Below the pieces are notes generated by a model. The model was given only the letters and a program-made list of their open reading frames with translations, had not been told where the DNA came from and ran no database searches. Source: Posidonia oceanica (lineage: Eukaryota; Streptophyta; Magnoliopsida; Alismatales; Posidoniaceae). Taken from it: a stretch of 64,000 bases of DNA. The translations under genes were made by a program, and so were the position numbers. This document shows, in pieces, positions 9,278 to 21,120 of this stretch (its first letter is position 1; the number at the start of each line of letters is the position of its first letter). The DNA lies in contig JAZBRS010000074.1 of NCBI GenBank assembly GCA_037176725.1, positions 64,732,001-64,796,000 on the forward strand. The letters are read 5' to 3'.

Positions 9278-12200
9278 TGTAGCGATCCCGATCAGAATCA
9301 GGCTCGCCAGATTCAGCGGCGATTGGATCCGAGGAAGAGGCTCAACTCGAAAACACTTGAAATTGAGGAGAAAAAGGAAAGATAAGACAAATCAGAGTCG
9401 CCACCATGTCTATTAACGGGAGACAAGGAAAACCGGGGAAATGCGTGAATTAACGCGCAAAACCGAGCAAGGAATGCAAAGCAAAGCAATGCAAAGGAAA
9501 ACAAATGCAAACAAATGCAAAAGAGATGACTCTAGCCTAGGATAAGGGCAGTATGGTCATTGCGGGCCAGAAGACAGGGCAAGGACTCCTGTTACGCGCG
9601 GGGAAGGTGTTAGGCACCCCCGACACGCCCGAGAATCGGTCTTTCTAGGCTTACGCTCGCATACGCAGAAAAATGCAGGATTGGGTGCCTATGTGCCTAT
9701 AGATGCCTAAATGAATGCTCAAGGTGTACTCTAAGTGGGAAGAAACAAAGCAGGGAAGTAAACGTGCTCTCTAAGTGCTCAGCTACGCTGTCCGTGTTCC
9801 GAACCAGGCGAAACCTAGCTCGTGAGAACTCCAGACAGTAAGCATCACAGCCCTATATACAAATGCAGGCGAAAAAACGAAACGGCGAGAAAACCATGCA
9901 ATGCAATCGACATGCAAGGGAAAACGGCGTAAAACACGCAAAATAAGGCGAGAAACAAGAAAGGCACGCGGAACGGGGCAAAAGAACAAAACCGGCATGC
10001 AAAACAGGCGAAAAAGCAAGGCAGCATGCAAAACAAGGCAAGAAAACAGAAGGGCACGCAAAACGGTGCGAAAGAGCGAGACCGGCACGCAAAACGAGCG
10101 AGAAAGCAAGGCAGCATGCAAAACAAGGCAAGAAAACAGAAGGGCACGCAAAACGGTGCCAAAACAGCGAAGCAAAAACCTCGGAAAAGCCATGCGAATG
10201 CAAGAATGCAGAAAAGATCAGAAGAGGCCAAAGGGGAGGCAAAACAACGTGCGTGTAAGAACAGACGTCGTTTAGAACCGCTCCGAGTAGGTGTGAAGAC
10301 CTACGGAGGGGAGAGTGTGCAAACGGAGGGATTACCACCTCTTTGCGACTGTTTCCCGCTAAACCGTTCCACGGTGTGTCTCGCACGCTGCCCAAAGCTC
10401 GCGATGCGATCGGATCGTGGAAAAAGGGGAAGAAAGTCACATTAAGTGGCAAATCCGAGGAAAACTCAACACGAAACACACAGGGATACGCGAAACGAGG
10501 ATTTGGAGATAGAAGTAGAAAGGGGAGGCCCTATTCTACATGCTCAAAGAGACAGAAAGCGAAAACAAGAAAAACTGTGCAAATGGCATGCAAATGAATG
10601 CAATGCAGGGGTTCGGGAGGACCTACCTGGAAATCCGGGAGCCTGATCTGAAATCTGTCTGGTTCATGCTGAAGAGCGCTTCGCTGCGGTCGCCTGGGCA
10701 GCTTACTTGAGAAGATCCAACGGCCGGATTGGAAGATATCGCAGCTTCATGACAGAAGGGCCAGAACAGGGGAGAATAACAGATCTAGGTGTTCAGGAGG
10801 TCCTAGGGGTGTGCAAAAGGTCCTCCCAAGTGAAGGGGAGCTAAAAGTGCTTAGTGTGTGCAAAAGGATGCTAGAATGCAAGACTAAATGAGTGCAGGAT
10901 GCATGCAAAAGCAAGAAAAAGCAAAGAGAAGAAACTGGGAAAAGCCAGGAGTTCAGAAAGCATTTTGAAAAAGAAGGGGGCTAAAAATGCAAATTTTCCG
11001 AAAAGCAGGGGGTCACAGGAAAGGGTTTTGAAAACAGGAGAGGGCTGGGCCTCATTTTGCAAAAAAAACTAGGCTTGGGAAGTTGTTTTAAAAGGAGGGT
11101 ATGCTTTAGGAGAGGTTTTGAAACCAAAAAGAAGTCAGAGTGCAATTTTGGAAAAAACTGGGGTCTGAAATGCAAATTCTCCAGAAAACAGGGTTCTGGG
11201 GAGTCTGGGAATACTAGTGGAGGGTCTATATGCAATTTGGTAGGCATAGGAGCTAGAATGCAACCTAGGGGCAAAATGGTCTTTTCACATGATTTTTTAA
11301 AAGATGCAAGGACCTATGTGTGATTTTGAAATCATGCAAGGTCAAATATGCAATTTTATATGCAAAAAATGTTCTGAAATCAAGGAGAAAGGACAGATGT
11401 GCAATTTTTGAAAAATGCAGGGTTGAAAATGCAATGTAATAAGCTAAAATGCATGCAAAATGATTACTGTGCATTTAAAATGGACGTAGATGCAAAAAGG
11501 AAAAATCAGAGGAGCAAATATGCAATGCAGTATGCAAAAATCAAAAATAAAACCTAAGTTACTACAGTGCATGGGACCTAAATGCAAAAATAGTAAAATG
11601 CAAGGACACAGACTGCAATATTATATGGTAAAAATGATGCATTTAAATGATCCGATTTAATGCAGGACCTATGTGCAAAAATCGAAAACAGAGGGGCTAA
11701 AACACAAAAAGCTACAACTAAACAGCACAGTAAAAGGACCGGGATGTAAATACAGAAAAACAGAAATAGATAAAGCAATTTAGCATGGTATTAAATTAAA
11801 AACTAAGCAGATTAAATAGCCTAAGGACTAGAATGCAAAAATGAAACAACTTAGGGCAAACATGCAATATTCACACGAAAACCATATTACTGTAAAAATG
11901 AAGGAACAGTAGCTTGCCGGCGGTGGCGGGTACTGTAGCAGTGAGCCACCGGACCTCAGCACCGCCGGCACAGGGGGCTTGTGGAGGCGCAGTTCGGCGG
12001 AGGTTGGAGCTGGTGTCTGTGCGGAGCTCCGGAGACCGTCGGGGCGTCGTTCTGTCGTCCGGAGCATCGGGAGGACAGGAGGTCGGCGCCGGAGAAGACA
12101 CTCTGTCCGGCGAGTCGCGATCGGAGCAGGAGGGCTGGAAAGTTGCTTCTGATTGGCGGGAAAGCAGCAGAGGAAGGAGAGAGAGCGGAGGAGGTGAAGA

Positions 12201-15094
12201 AATACCTGTCTTCGCGTCTGGTGTGTGCTCCCGACCTCAGCAGCGTCGGAGCTGGCCGGCGATGCTTGTCTGGTCGCAGCGGTGATCTCCAGCGGCTCGC
12301 GGTGGCTGGGACTTTCTCAGGGTGATCTTCCGGAGCTCCTCGGTCAGTCAGACAGGAATTTTGCAGCTCGAGCGAAGGATCGGCCTTTTTGGGTTGTCAG
12401 AAAGCAGCTGGAGGTGGGGGGCCTTGTCTGCTGCTTGTCCGGTGGAGTGGAGGCCTCCGGGAGGTTGCTGGGGATCTGGAGAGTGAGGTTGGATGCTCGG
12501 AGAGGGCTTCTGGAAGGTGTGGAAGAGGTTTGGGAGTTGGGTCAAATTTTGGTCTATGAGAGGCTGAGGTGTTTGTGGTGGAGTTTGGGATCTGTGGTGG
12601 ATGGTTAGGTTCGAGGTCTGGGGCTCTAGAAAGGTGGAGGTTCAGTGAGTCCCCGGACGGAGTTTGGGAGAAGGCTGTGAGCTGGAGTGGAGGGAATTGC
12701 TGAGGGGATCGGAGTTGGGTTGCAGTGGGTGTTCAGAGTGGTTTGAAGGTGTTTCGGGTGGTTTTTTTTTGTAGTGAAAAGGCAATGGAATGGTGGGAGA
12801 TGAAGGCTGGTCGTTGGATGAGATTGGGGGAGCAATAGGGAGAAGGATGGAGGCTTGAAGCAGGTTTGTTTTGCTGGAAAAGGTAGAGAAGGTTTTTCTG
12901 AAGATTTCAGAAAGGAAACGGAAGGCACTTGAGTGGAGAAGGCTGGAGGATTGGAGGCTCTCTCCGGGACGCAAAGGTGGCTCTCAAACACTCTCTCTTG
13001 CCGCTCTCTCTTCTGGAAATTGGAGGAGGCAGAGAAGAAGAGAAGAAGGTTGTTTCAGGTGGAAGAAATGGAGTGGAAATGCTCTCTGGAATTGGGCTCT
13101 GGGATCTGCTCTCGCTCTCTGAAGCTTGCTCTCTCTCTGACGCTCTCAATCCGCTCTCCGTCCACTCTCAGTCCGCTCGAATTGAAGGAGGAACGGAGGG
13201 TTTTAACTGGTGAAGGCTGGCTACTGGCCCGCTTGCTGATTTCGAATTCAGCGGCGGCCACTGCAGCAGAGGAGACGGCGAGGCGACCGGCTCCGGATTT
13301 GGTGCTGAGACAGAGGAGAGGCGGCGAGCTGCTGTAGACCGAAGTGATGGAAGCTTGAATTTAAACCGGAGGAGGGAAGACTGTTGGCAGCAGCTCGCGG
13401 GAAGAAAAAAGCCGGTGGAAGCGCGAGGAAGAAGAAGGAAGAAGAAGGAGAAAGCGGGCCGGACTGCGCTGTGGGCAGAGAAAAAAAAAGAAATAAGGGA
13501 AAAAAAAGGGAAATGGGCTGATGGGCCCATTAAGGAAGAAGAGAGAAAATGAGAAGGAAGGAAGAAAGAAAGAGAGGAAAAGGAAAGGAAATAAAATTAG
13601 AAAAAATAAATTAAAAATAAGTAAAAATACTAGAAAAGTTGTGTTGTAAGTTAGGATTTTAATTAGATTTTTTTAATGACCATTTTGGGTTAATTAGTGT
13701 GTTTTGGGCTTGATTAGGGTTTTAGGGTTTTGATTTGTTCTTAATTAGTCTTCACTTGATTAAGTGTTGTTAAATATTTTTTAAATTGTTCTTAAAATTG
13801 TGTTTTCGTTGTTAAGCATTTTAGGATGTTAATTAGGATTTTTTGGAATTTATTTTTATATTAATCAGGATTGTTTTTGGGTTTTTAGTTTTAGTCTTTT
13901 AGGGTTTTCTTTTTCTTAAATCTTTTAAATTATGCTTTGATTTTTATTTGTTGATTTTTCTTGATATTTTTAATTAGGTTTCTCTGGTTTGATGAAGTGT
14001 TTTCAAGTCTTTTTTAATGTGGTTCCCATTTTCTTTTTAATTAAGTTCTTAACTTGTTTTTCTTTGGTTTGTTAGGTTAAGTCTTTTTTCCTTCATTAAT
14101 CGCTTATGTTAGTGTTCCTAATTGTTTTGCTTCTTTTTAAGGTTTGCTTTCTAATTATTTTGATGGGGTTTTCTCTTCTGGTGGGTTATGATTTTATTTT
14201 AGTTTTTTCCTTGATTTTCCAGTATTTTATTTTGGTTTGTTTTGCATTTTTTAGTTTACATGCTTGATTTTCTTTTTAGCTCGATTTAGTTAAGCTTAAG
14301 TTTTTAATTGCTTGTTTAATGTTTTTTAATTGTTTTTCTTAGAGTTCTGATTTGTTGCTTTTATGTTTTGGAGCTTCACAGATTTTTGGGGGTTTTGATG
14401 GATTTTAGCAAAAGAAAGAAAGGGAAAAGAGAAGGAGGAAAGAAATGGAAAAAAAGAGGGAGATAAAGGAAAAAAGATAGGTTGGAGGAAAACGATTTTT
14501 TAAAATTCAGAAAAAATGTTAAAAATAAAGTAAAAATGGGGATAAGTTAGAGGAAGGATAGAAGCACAGAGAGGGCCCACAGCCAGACCAGAAAAAGGAT
14601 GAGAAGGGGATGAAAAGAGAGATGATAATCAGGAGAGAGAGAGGAGAGAGAAAACGATAATCCCGGAGAGAGAAAAGGATAATTTGGGTGAAAGAGGGTC
14701 TTAATGGTCTTGGAATGGGGTGAGAATTGGTGAGTGGGTAGTTTAGGGTTTGAAGTCTTAGTTCTGAAGTTTTGGTTTGATTCTAAGGAGGTTTTGGAGG
14801 GGTTGCAAGGTGTAGGAAAAGGGTAGTTTCACCTAGGTTTTCTAGGGTTTTTGGGAATGGGTTAGACTTGGAAATTTCTAAGTTCTTGGGTAGGTTTGTT
14901 GAGTGGATGTTGGTGGGTTTTCCTATGGATTTTGGTTAGGTTTTGAGATTGGGAAGGGGGGCAAAGGTTTAGGTCAAAACAGGCTGACTTGAAGGGTAGA
15001 GAGGAGGATTAGGGTTAGGATTTGGTTGGGGTTTGATCCAGCAATCACCAAGAGGGCTCCAAGGGTCCAAGCCTGCCAAGATGGGGTGTCAACA
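9278..15094 (-). mobile_element. Solo LTR C, minus strand, 5.8 kb
   Basis: A complete LTR in reverse orientation: the reverse complement starts TGTTGACACCCCATCTTGGC (15094 downward) and ends GATCGCTACA at 9278. No internal region is attached, and a perfect 5-bp duplication GTGGG flanks it. It is therefore a solo LTR left by recombination between the two LTRs of a full element. Internal order on the minus strand: U3 start, AT-rich stretch (14560-13560), GC/CT-rich block (13540-11900), donor-like site at 12205, TGCA-rich degenerate block (11860-10880), donor-like site at 10626, 30-bp array (about 10170-9905), conserved U5 block (9660-9584), terminus. It is closest to the LTRs of element B in its end (no 45-base U5 insert). 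No genes are inside; open frames here are LTR sequence. Confidence 0.95.
9905..10170 (-). repeat. 30-bp tandem array in LTR C
   Basis: About eight units with the core ACCGTTTTGCGTGC on the minus strand at a 30-base period. It corresponds to the array at 20195-20450 in B. Confidence 0.85.
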
Positions 15095-15099
15095 GTGGG
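15095..15099. repeat. Target-site duplication of solo LTR C, right copy
   Basis: GTGGG, identical to 9273-9277. Confidence 0.93.
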
Positions 15100-17338
15100 T
15101 CCAGTCTTAAATCAGTCATTTTATTTGCATGCATTTTACCATACTGCATTGCATTCCAGGTCCCTACATGTTTCTGTTTTTGCATTTAGGCCCAATGCAC
15201 TGTAGTAACTTAGGTTCTGATTTTAATTTTTGGTTGATGCATTGCACTTTTGCCCCTCTGTTTTCTCATATTTACATTTAGGTCCATTTTAAATGGACAG
15301 TAACCCCTTTGCATGCATATTAGCTTATTGCATGGCATTTTCAACCTTGCATTTTCAAAAATTGCATTTCAGTCCATGGTCAGTGATTTCAGAGCATGTT
15401 TTCCATATAAAATTGCATATCTGACCCTTGCATGACTTAAAAATCACACATAGAGCCTTGCATCTTTCAAAAACCATGTAAAAAGACTGTTTTGCCCCTA
15501 AGCTGCATTTTAACTCCTATGCTTGCAAAAATTGCATGTAGGCCCTCCACTTGCATTCCCGGACTCCTCAGAACCCCCGTTTTCTGGAAAATTTGCATTT
15601 TAGCCCCTTTCTTTCTTCAAAAACGCTTTTGAATCCCTGTTCTTTCCAAATTGCTTTTCTTTGTCTTTTCTCGCTTTACATGCATTCTGCATCCATTTAA
15701 TCTTGCATTTAAGCTCCCCTTTGCATACACTAAGCACTTTTAACTCCCCTTCACTTGGGAGGACCTTCAGCACATCCCTAGGATCTCCTGAACACCTAGA
15801 TCTGTTCTTCTCTCCTGTTCTGGCCCTTCTGCTCCGAAGCTGCGATATCTTCCAATCCGACCGTTGGATCTCCTCAAGTAAGCTGCCCAGGCGACCGCAG
15901 CGAAGCGCTCTTCAGCATGGACCAAGCAGATCTCCGATCAGATTCCTGGATCTCCAGGTATGTCCTCCTGAACCCCTGCACTGCATTCATTCGCATGCCA
16001 TTTGCACCGTTTTGCGTGCCCTTTAGTTTCTTTCGCCTCGTTTTGCGTGCAGTCTTGTTTTCTCGCACCGTTTCGTGTGTCGCTTCTTTGTCTTGCATCA
16101 TTTTACGTGCCCTTTAGTTTTCTCGCACCGTTTTGCGTGCTTTCAAGTTTTCTCGCTCCGTTTTGCGCGCCGCTTCTTTGTCTTGCACCGTTTTGCGTGT
16201 CCTTTAGTTTTCTCGCCTCGTTTTGCGCGTAGTCCTGTTTTCTCGTTCCGTTTTGCGTGCCCTTTAGTTTTCTTGCACCGTTTTGCGTGCTGTCAAGTTT
16301 TCTTGCTCCGTTTTGCGTGCTGCTTCTTTGTCTTGCACCGTTTTGCGTGCCCTTTAGTTTTCTCGTCTCGTTTTGCGCGCTTTCAAGTTTTCTCGCTTCG
16401 TTTTGCGTGCCGCTTCTTTGTCTTGCACCGTTTTGCGTGCCGTCTTGCTTTTGTGCATCGTTTTGCGTGCTTCTTGGGTTTCCTCGCCTCGTCTTGCGTG
16501 CCCTTAGTTTTCTTGCCCGGTTTTGCGCCCTTGTTTCGTTTTCCTGCACCGTTTTGCATTCTTGTTCTGTTCCTTGCATCATTTTGCGTGTCAGCCTTGT
16601 TTTCGCATCCTTTCGGATTCTTGCTTCGTTCCTCGCACTGTTTTACGCTGTTTCCTCTTGCATGTTGCTTGCATTGCCCGTTTTCCCCGCTGTTTTGTTT
16701 TGTCGCCCGCATTTGCATATAGGGCGGTGATGCTTACTGTCCGGAGTTCTCACGAGCCAGGTCTCACCCGGTTCGGAACACAGACAGCGTTGCTGAGCGC
16801 TTAGATTGCACGTTTACTTCCTTGCATCGTCTTTCATCACTTAGAGCACACCTTTGAGCATTTAGACAGGCATTCATTGGCACTTAGGCATTCAAAATCT
16901 GCATTTCCCTGCATATGCGAGTGTAAGCCTAGAAAGACCGATTCTCGGGCGTGTCGGGGGTGCCTAACACCTTCCCCGCGCGTAACAGGAGTCCTTACCC
17001 TCTCTTGGCCCGCAATGACCATATTGCCCTTGTCCTAGGCACGAGTCACATCATTTGCATTCATTTGCATCTCACTTCTTTTGCTTTGCCCTGCATTGTA
17101 TCTTTTGCTTGGTTTTGCGCGATTATTCACGCATTTCCCCGGTTTTCCTCGTCTTCCGATTTAATAGACTTGGTGGCGACTCCGATTTTGTCTTATCTTC
17201 TTCTTTTTTCCCTCTTTTAAATGTTTTCGAGTTAGGTCTTCCTTCTCGGACATAGTCGCTTATAGTGAGCCTGATTCCGATCAGTGCACGCGAGCTTTGG
17301 CATCGTGCATGGACGATCCGAACACTGGGATCGCTACA
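15100..17338 (+). repeat. Element A 3' LTR, second part
   Basis: Continues the LTR broken at 9277. It holds a degenerate TGCA-rich block (15100-15650, repeated TTGCATTTTAGNCC-like phrases), an exon-like conserved block (about 15840-15957) ending in the donor-like CCAG/GTATGT (15958), a long 30-bp array (about 15990-16650), the conserved U5 block (16921-16999), a PBS-like GTGGCGACTCC (17173-17183), and the terminus GATCGCTACA (17329-17338). A U5 segment at about 17284-17327 with an internal TGCACG/CGTGCA hairpin is shared with D and E but missing in B and C. Confidence 0.92.
15990..16650 (+). repeat. 30-bp tandem array in LTR A (about 21 units)
   Basis: Exact 30-base spacing of CCGTTTTGCGTGC (for example at 16129, 16159, 16189, 16219, 16249), separated by interchangeable spacers such as CCTTTAGTTTTCTCG, TTTCAAGTTTTCTCG and CGCTTCTTTGTCTTG. 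It is the largest of the arrays among the LTRs here. Confidence 0.9.
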
Positions 17339-20300
17339 TAAACCAAACCCATTCCCAGCCTCAGAACTTCTCCCAATTGCTCCCCCAACCTCACCCCGAA
17401 ACTCAGCATCCTTCCCGACCATTCCACCACCCAAATCACCCCTCAATCACCCCCTGACCACCCGACACACCAGACCTGCAACCCAACAGAACCCACCACA
17501 CAATTGCCTTCACCACAGCCCACTCCTTCATCCCAGATTCCTCCCAGATAATCACCAGACCCCCACCTTCCAGAAACACCTAGCCTCCGGCCCTATCCCT
17601 CACCACAGACCGAGAACCCCACTACAAACACCTGCATCAGCCACTGACCAAAAATCGACTCAACTCTCAAACTTCCTCCGCACCCTCCAGAAACCTAAGC
17701 CAGTCATCCAGAATCACTCCCCGCACCTCCAGCAATCTTCCAGAACACTCCACCTAGCCTGAGGAGCAGCAAACACCCTCCCCGACCTCCGGCAGCATTC
17801 TGAGAACCCAAAAGTGCCGAATCCTCACCCGAGCTGTAGAGCTTCAGTCCGGTCGATCAGGAAGCTCCGGAGGAACGTTCTGAAGCCGCTCCAGCCCTCG
17901 CGAGCAGCCGACAGCACCCGCAGCGACTAGACGAACGCCGCCGGCCACCTCTGGAACCACTGACGTCGGGAGGACATCTCAGACGCGGACTCAGGTACAT
18001 TTTGCTTCCCTTAGCTTCCTCTTCCTTCCCTCTTGCTTCTCTAGCCTTTAGATTAGGTTTTCCGGTCTTCCTGCTCCGAGTCAAGCTCCGGTCAGACCGT
18101 CTTCTCCGGCGACATTCTCCGGTCGTCCCGTCGCTCTGGCCAGCGGAACGCGGCTCCGGTGGATGCCTCAGGTCCGCACAGCTCTCAGGAACCTTCTCCG
18201 GCCCTCAGAACGCAGCGTCGCTGCGTCGATCGACCGGACGAAGTTTCTGAAGCTCTGCAGACCTCCGGCGACCGCTCCAGCTCGCTCCGGTCTGCGTCGA
18301 CCTCCGCCGATCACCGTCCAACCTCCATCAAGACCAGGAGCTGCTCCCCCGCCGGTCTGCGCGTCTCCAAGCTCCCTGTGCCGGCGTTCATGGGCGCTGG
18401 CAGCTTTCTGCTACAGTGCCCATGGCCGCCGGTCTTCTACTGTTCCTTTATTTTTCCCTGGCTAAAGTTTTCTGGTGAATATTGCATATCTGGCTTGAGT
18501 TTTCTTTATTTTGCGTTTCGGTCCTTATTTAATTAAATCTGCTGTTTTCTGTGTTAAAACCATATTAAATTGCATGAACTGTTTGTGTTTTCTTGTATTT
18601 GCATGATAGTCCATTTACTGTGCATTCATTCAGTAGAAAATTAGATTTCAGCCCTCCTGTTTTTGATTTTTGCATGTAAGTCCTGTCTTAAATCAGTTAT
18701 TTTATTTGCATTTATTTTGCCATACTGCATTGCATTCCAGGTCCCTGCATGTTTCTGTTTTTGCATATAGGTCCATGCACTGTAGGAACTTAGCTTTTAT
18801 TTTCTTATTTTGCATACTGCATTGCATTTCTTTTCCTCTGTTTTTGCATATTTGCATTTAGGTCCATTTTAAATGGACAGTAACTCTTGCATACATTTTT
18901 AGCTTATTGTATTGCATTTTTGACCCTGTTCTTTTTAAAAATTGCACTGCAGTCCTGTTATCTGATTTTCAGAGCATGTTTTCCATATAAAATTGCATTT
19001 TTAGCCCTGCATGATTTAAAAATCACACATAGGTCCTTGCATCTTTTGAAAAATCATGTGAAAAGACCATTTTGCCCCTAGGTTGCATCCTAGCTCCTAT
19101 GCCTACCAAATTGCATGCAGACCCTCCACCAGTATTCCCAGACTCCCCAGAACCTTGTTTTCTGGAAAATTTGCTTTTTAGACCCCAGATTTCTTAAAAT
19201 TGCTCTCTGATCCCTTTCTGTTTTCAAAACCTCTTTTAAAGCATACCCTCTTTTCAAAACAACTTTCTGAGCCTAGTTTTTTGCAAAATGAAGCCCAGCC
19301 CTCTCCTGTTTTCAAAATCCTTTCCTATGGACCCCTGTTTTCTGGAAAATTTGCATTTTTAGCCCCTTTCTTTTTTTCAAAATGCTTTCTGAACTCCTGG
19401 CTTTTCCCAGTTTCTTCTCTTTGCTTCTTCTTGCTTTTGCATGCATCCTGCATTCATTTAGTCTTGCATTCTAGCATCTTCTTGCACACACTGAGTACTT
19501 TTAGCTCCCCTTCACCTGGGAGGACCCTTTTGCACACCCCTAGGACCTCCTGGACACCTAGATCTATTCTTCTCCCCTGTTCTGGCCCTCCTGCCTTGAA
19601 GCTGCGATATCTTCCAATCCGGTCGTTGGATCTTCTCAAGTAAGCTGCCCAGGCGACCGCAGCGAAGCGCTCTTCAGCATGGACCAGACAGATTTCAGAT
19701 CAGGCTCCCGGATTTCCAGGTATGTCCTCCTGAACCCCTGCATTGCATTCATTTGCATGCCATTTGCACGATTTTTCTCGTTTTCGCTTTCTGTCTCTTT
19801 GAGCATGTAGAATAGGGCCTCTCCTTCCTGCTTCTATCTCCAAATTCTCGTTTCGCGTATCCCTGTGTGTTTTGTGTTGAGTTTTCCTTGGATTTGCCAC
19901 TTAATGTGACTTTCTTCCCCCTTTTCCACGATCCGATCGCATCGCGAGCTTTGGGCAGTGTGCGAGACGCACCGTGGAACGGTTTAGCGGGAAACAGTCG
20001 CAAAGAGGTGGTAATCCCTCCGTTTGCTCACTCTCCCCTCTGTAGGTCTTCACACCTACTCTGAGTGGTCCCAAACAACGTATGTTCTTACACACATGTT
20101 GTTTTGCTTCCTCTTTGGCCTCTTCTGATCTTTTCTGCATTCTTGCATTCGCATGGCTTTTTCGAGGTTTTTGCTTCGCTGTTTTGGCACCGTTTTGCGT
20201 GCCGGTCTCGCTCCTTCGCACCGTTTTGCGTGCCCTTCTGTTTTCTTGCCTCGTTTTGCGCGTTGCCTTGCTTTCTCGCTTGTTTTGCGTGCCGGTCTCG

Positions 20301-21100
20301 CTCTTTCGCACCGTTTTGCGTGCCCTTCTGTTTTCTTGCCTTGTTTTGCGCGCTGCCTTGCTTTCCCGCCTGTTTTGCGTGCCGACTTTGTTCTTTTGCT
20401 CCGTTCCGCGTGCCTTTCTTGTTTCTCGCCTTGTTTTGCGTGTTTTACGCCGTTTTCCCTTGCATGTCGATTGCATTGCATGGTTTTCTCGCCGTTTCGT
20501 TTCTTTCGCCTGCATTTGCATATAGGGCCGTGATGCTTACTGTCTGGAGTTCTCACGAGCTAGGTTTCGCCTAGTTCGGAATACGGACAGCGTAGCTGAG
20601 CACTTAGAGAGCACGTTTACTTCCCTGCTTTGTTTCTTCCCACTTAGAGCACACCTTGAGCATTCATTTAGGCATCTATAGGCACATAGGCATTCAATCC
20701 TGCATTTCCCTGCGTATGCGAGCGTAAGCCTAGAAAGACCGATTCTCGGGCGTGTCGGGGGTGCCTAACACCTTCCCCGCGCGTAACAGGAGTCCTTGCC
20801 CTATCTTCTGGCCCGCAATGACCATACCGCCCTTATCCTAGGCTAGAGTCATCTCATTTGCATTTGTTTGCATTTGTTTTCCCTTGCATTGCTCTGCTTT
20901 GCATTTCTTGCTCGGTTTTGCGCGTTAATTCACGCATTTCCCCGGTTTTCCTTGTCTCCCGTTAATAGACATGGTGGCGACTCTGATTTGTCTTATCTTT
21001 CCTTTTTCTCCTCGATTTCAAGTGTTTTCGAGTTGAGCCTCTTCCTCGGATCCAATCGCCGCTGAAAATAGCGAGCCTGATTCCGATCGGGATCGCTACA
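17339..21100 (+). repeat. Element B 5' LTR, 3' portion
   Basis: Colinear with 39645-43406. It contains a GC/CT-rich block to about 18450, a donor-like CTCAG/GTACAT (17995), a TGCA-rich degenerate block (18470-19500), an exon-like conserved block (19602-19719) ending at donor-like CCAG/GTATGT (19720), a 30-bp array (about 20195-20450), the conserved U5 block (20728-20795), a PBS-like GTGGCGACTC (20974-20983), and the terminus GATCGCTACA (21091-21100). No genes. Confidence 0.94.
20195..20450 (+). repeat. 30-bp tandem array in 5' LTR of B (about 8 units)
   Basis: ACCGTTTTGCGTGC-type core at a 30-base period. The identical array lies at 42501-42756 in the 3' LTR. Confidence 0.85.
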
Positions 21101-21101
21101 G

Positions 21102-21120
21102 TGGCGACTCCGCTGGGGAT
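21102..21120 (+). promoter_or_regulatory. Primer-binding site of element B
   Basis: TGGCGACTCCGCTGGGGAT starts one base after the LTR end. It begins TGG, the complement of a tRNA CCA end. Ogre-type elements are reported to use tRNA-Arg with this kind of site; the tRNA was not checked here. Element D has the diverged equivalent TGGTGACTCCACTGGGG (53836-53852, minus strand). Confidence 0.9.

Larger units (their letters stand above)
1..17338 (+). mobile_element. Element A: 3' part of a Tat/Ogre-like Ty3/gypsy retrotransposon
   Basis: Only the 3' part is in the window: end of integrase, spacer, extra ORF, structured 3' UTR, polypurine tract and 3' LTR. The LTR is split by a minus-strand solo LTR at 9278-15094. 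The right end is the LTR terminus GATCGCTACA at 17329-17338. The next base (17339) continues an LTR sequence that is uninterrupted at 39645 in the 3' LTR of element B, so A inserted into the 5' LTR of B. A likely target duplication would begin TAAAC at 17339; its partner lies left of the window. The extra ORF and the visible integrase are open, so A may be younger or better preserved than B. Confidence 0.93.

Noticed and set aside
15990..16730. Several overlapping Cys/Phe/Arg-rich open frames in LTR A (and the equivalents in B, C, D, E)
   Set aside because: They arise because the 30-bp repeat has no stop in several frames; many lack an ATG and occur on both strands.
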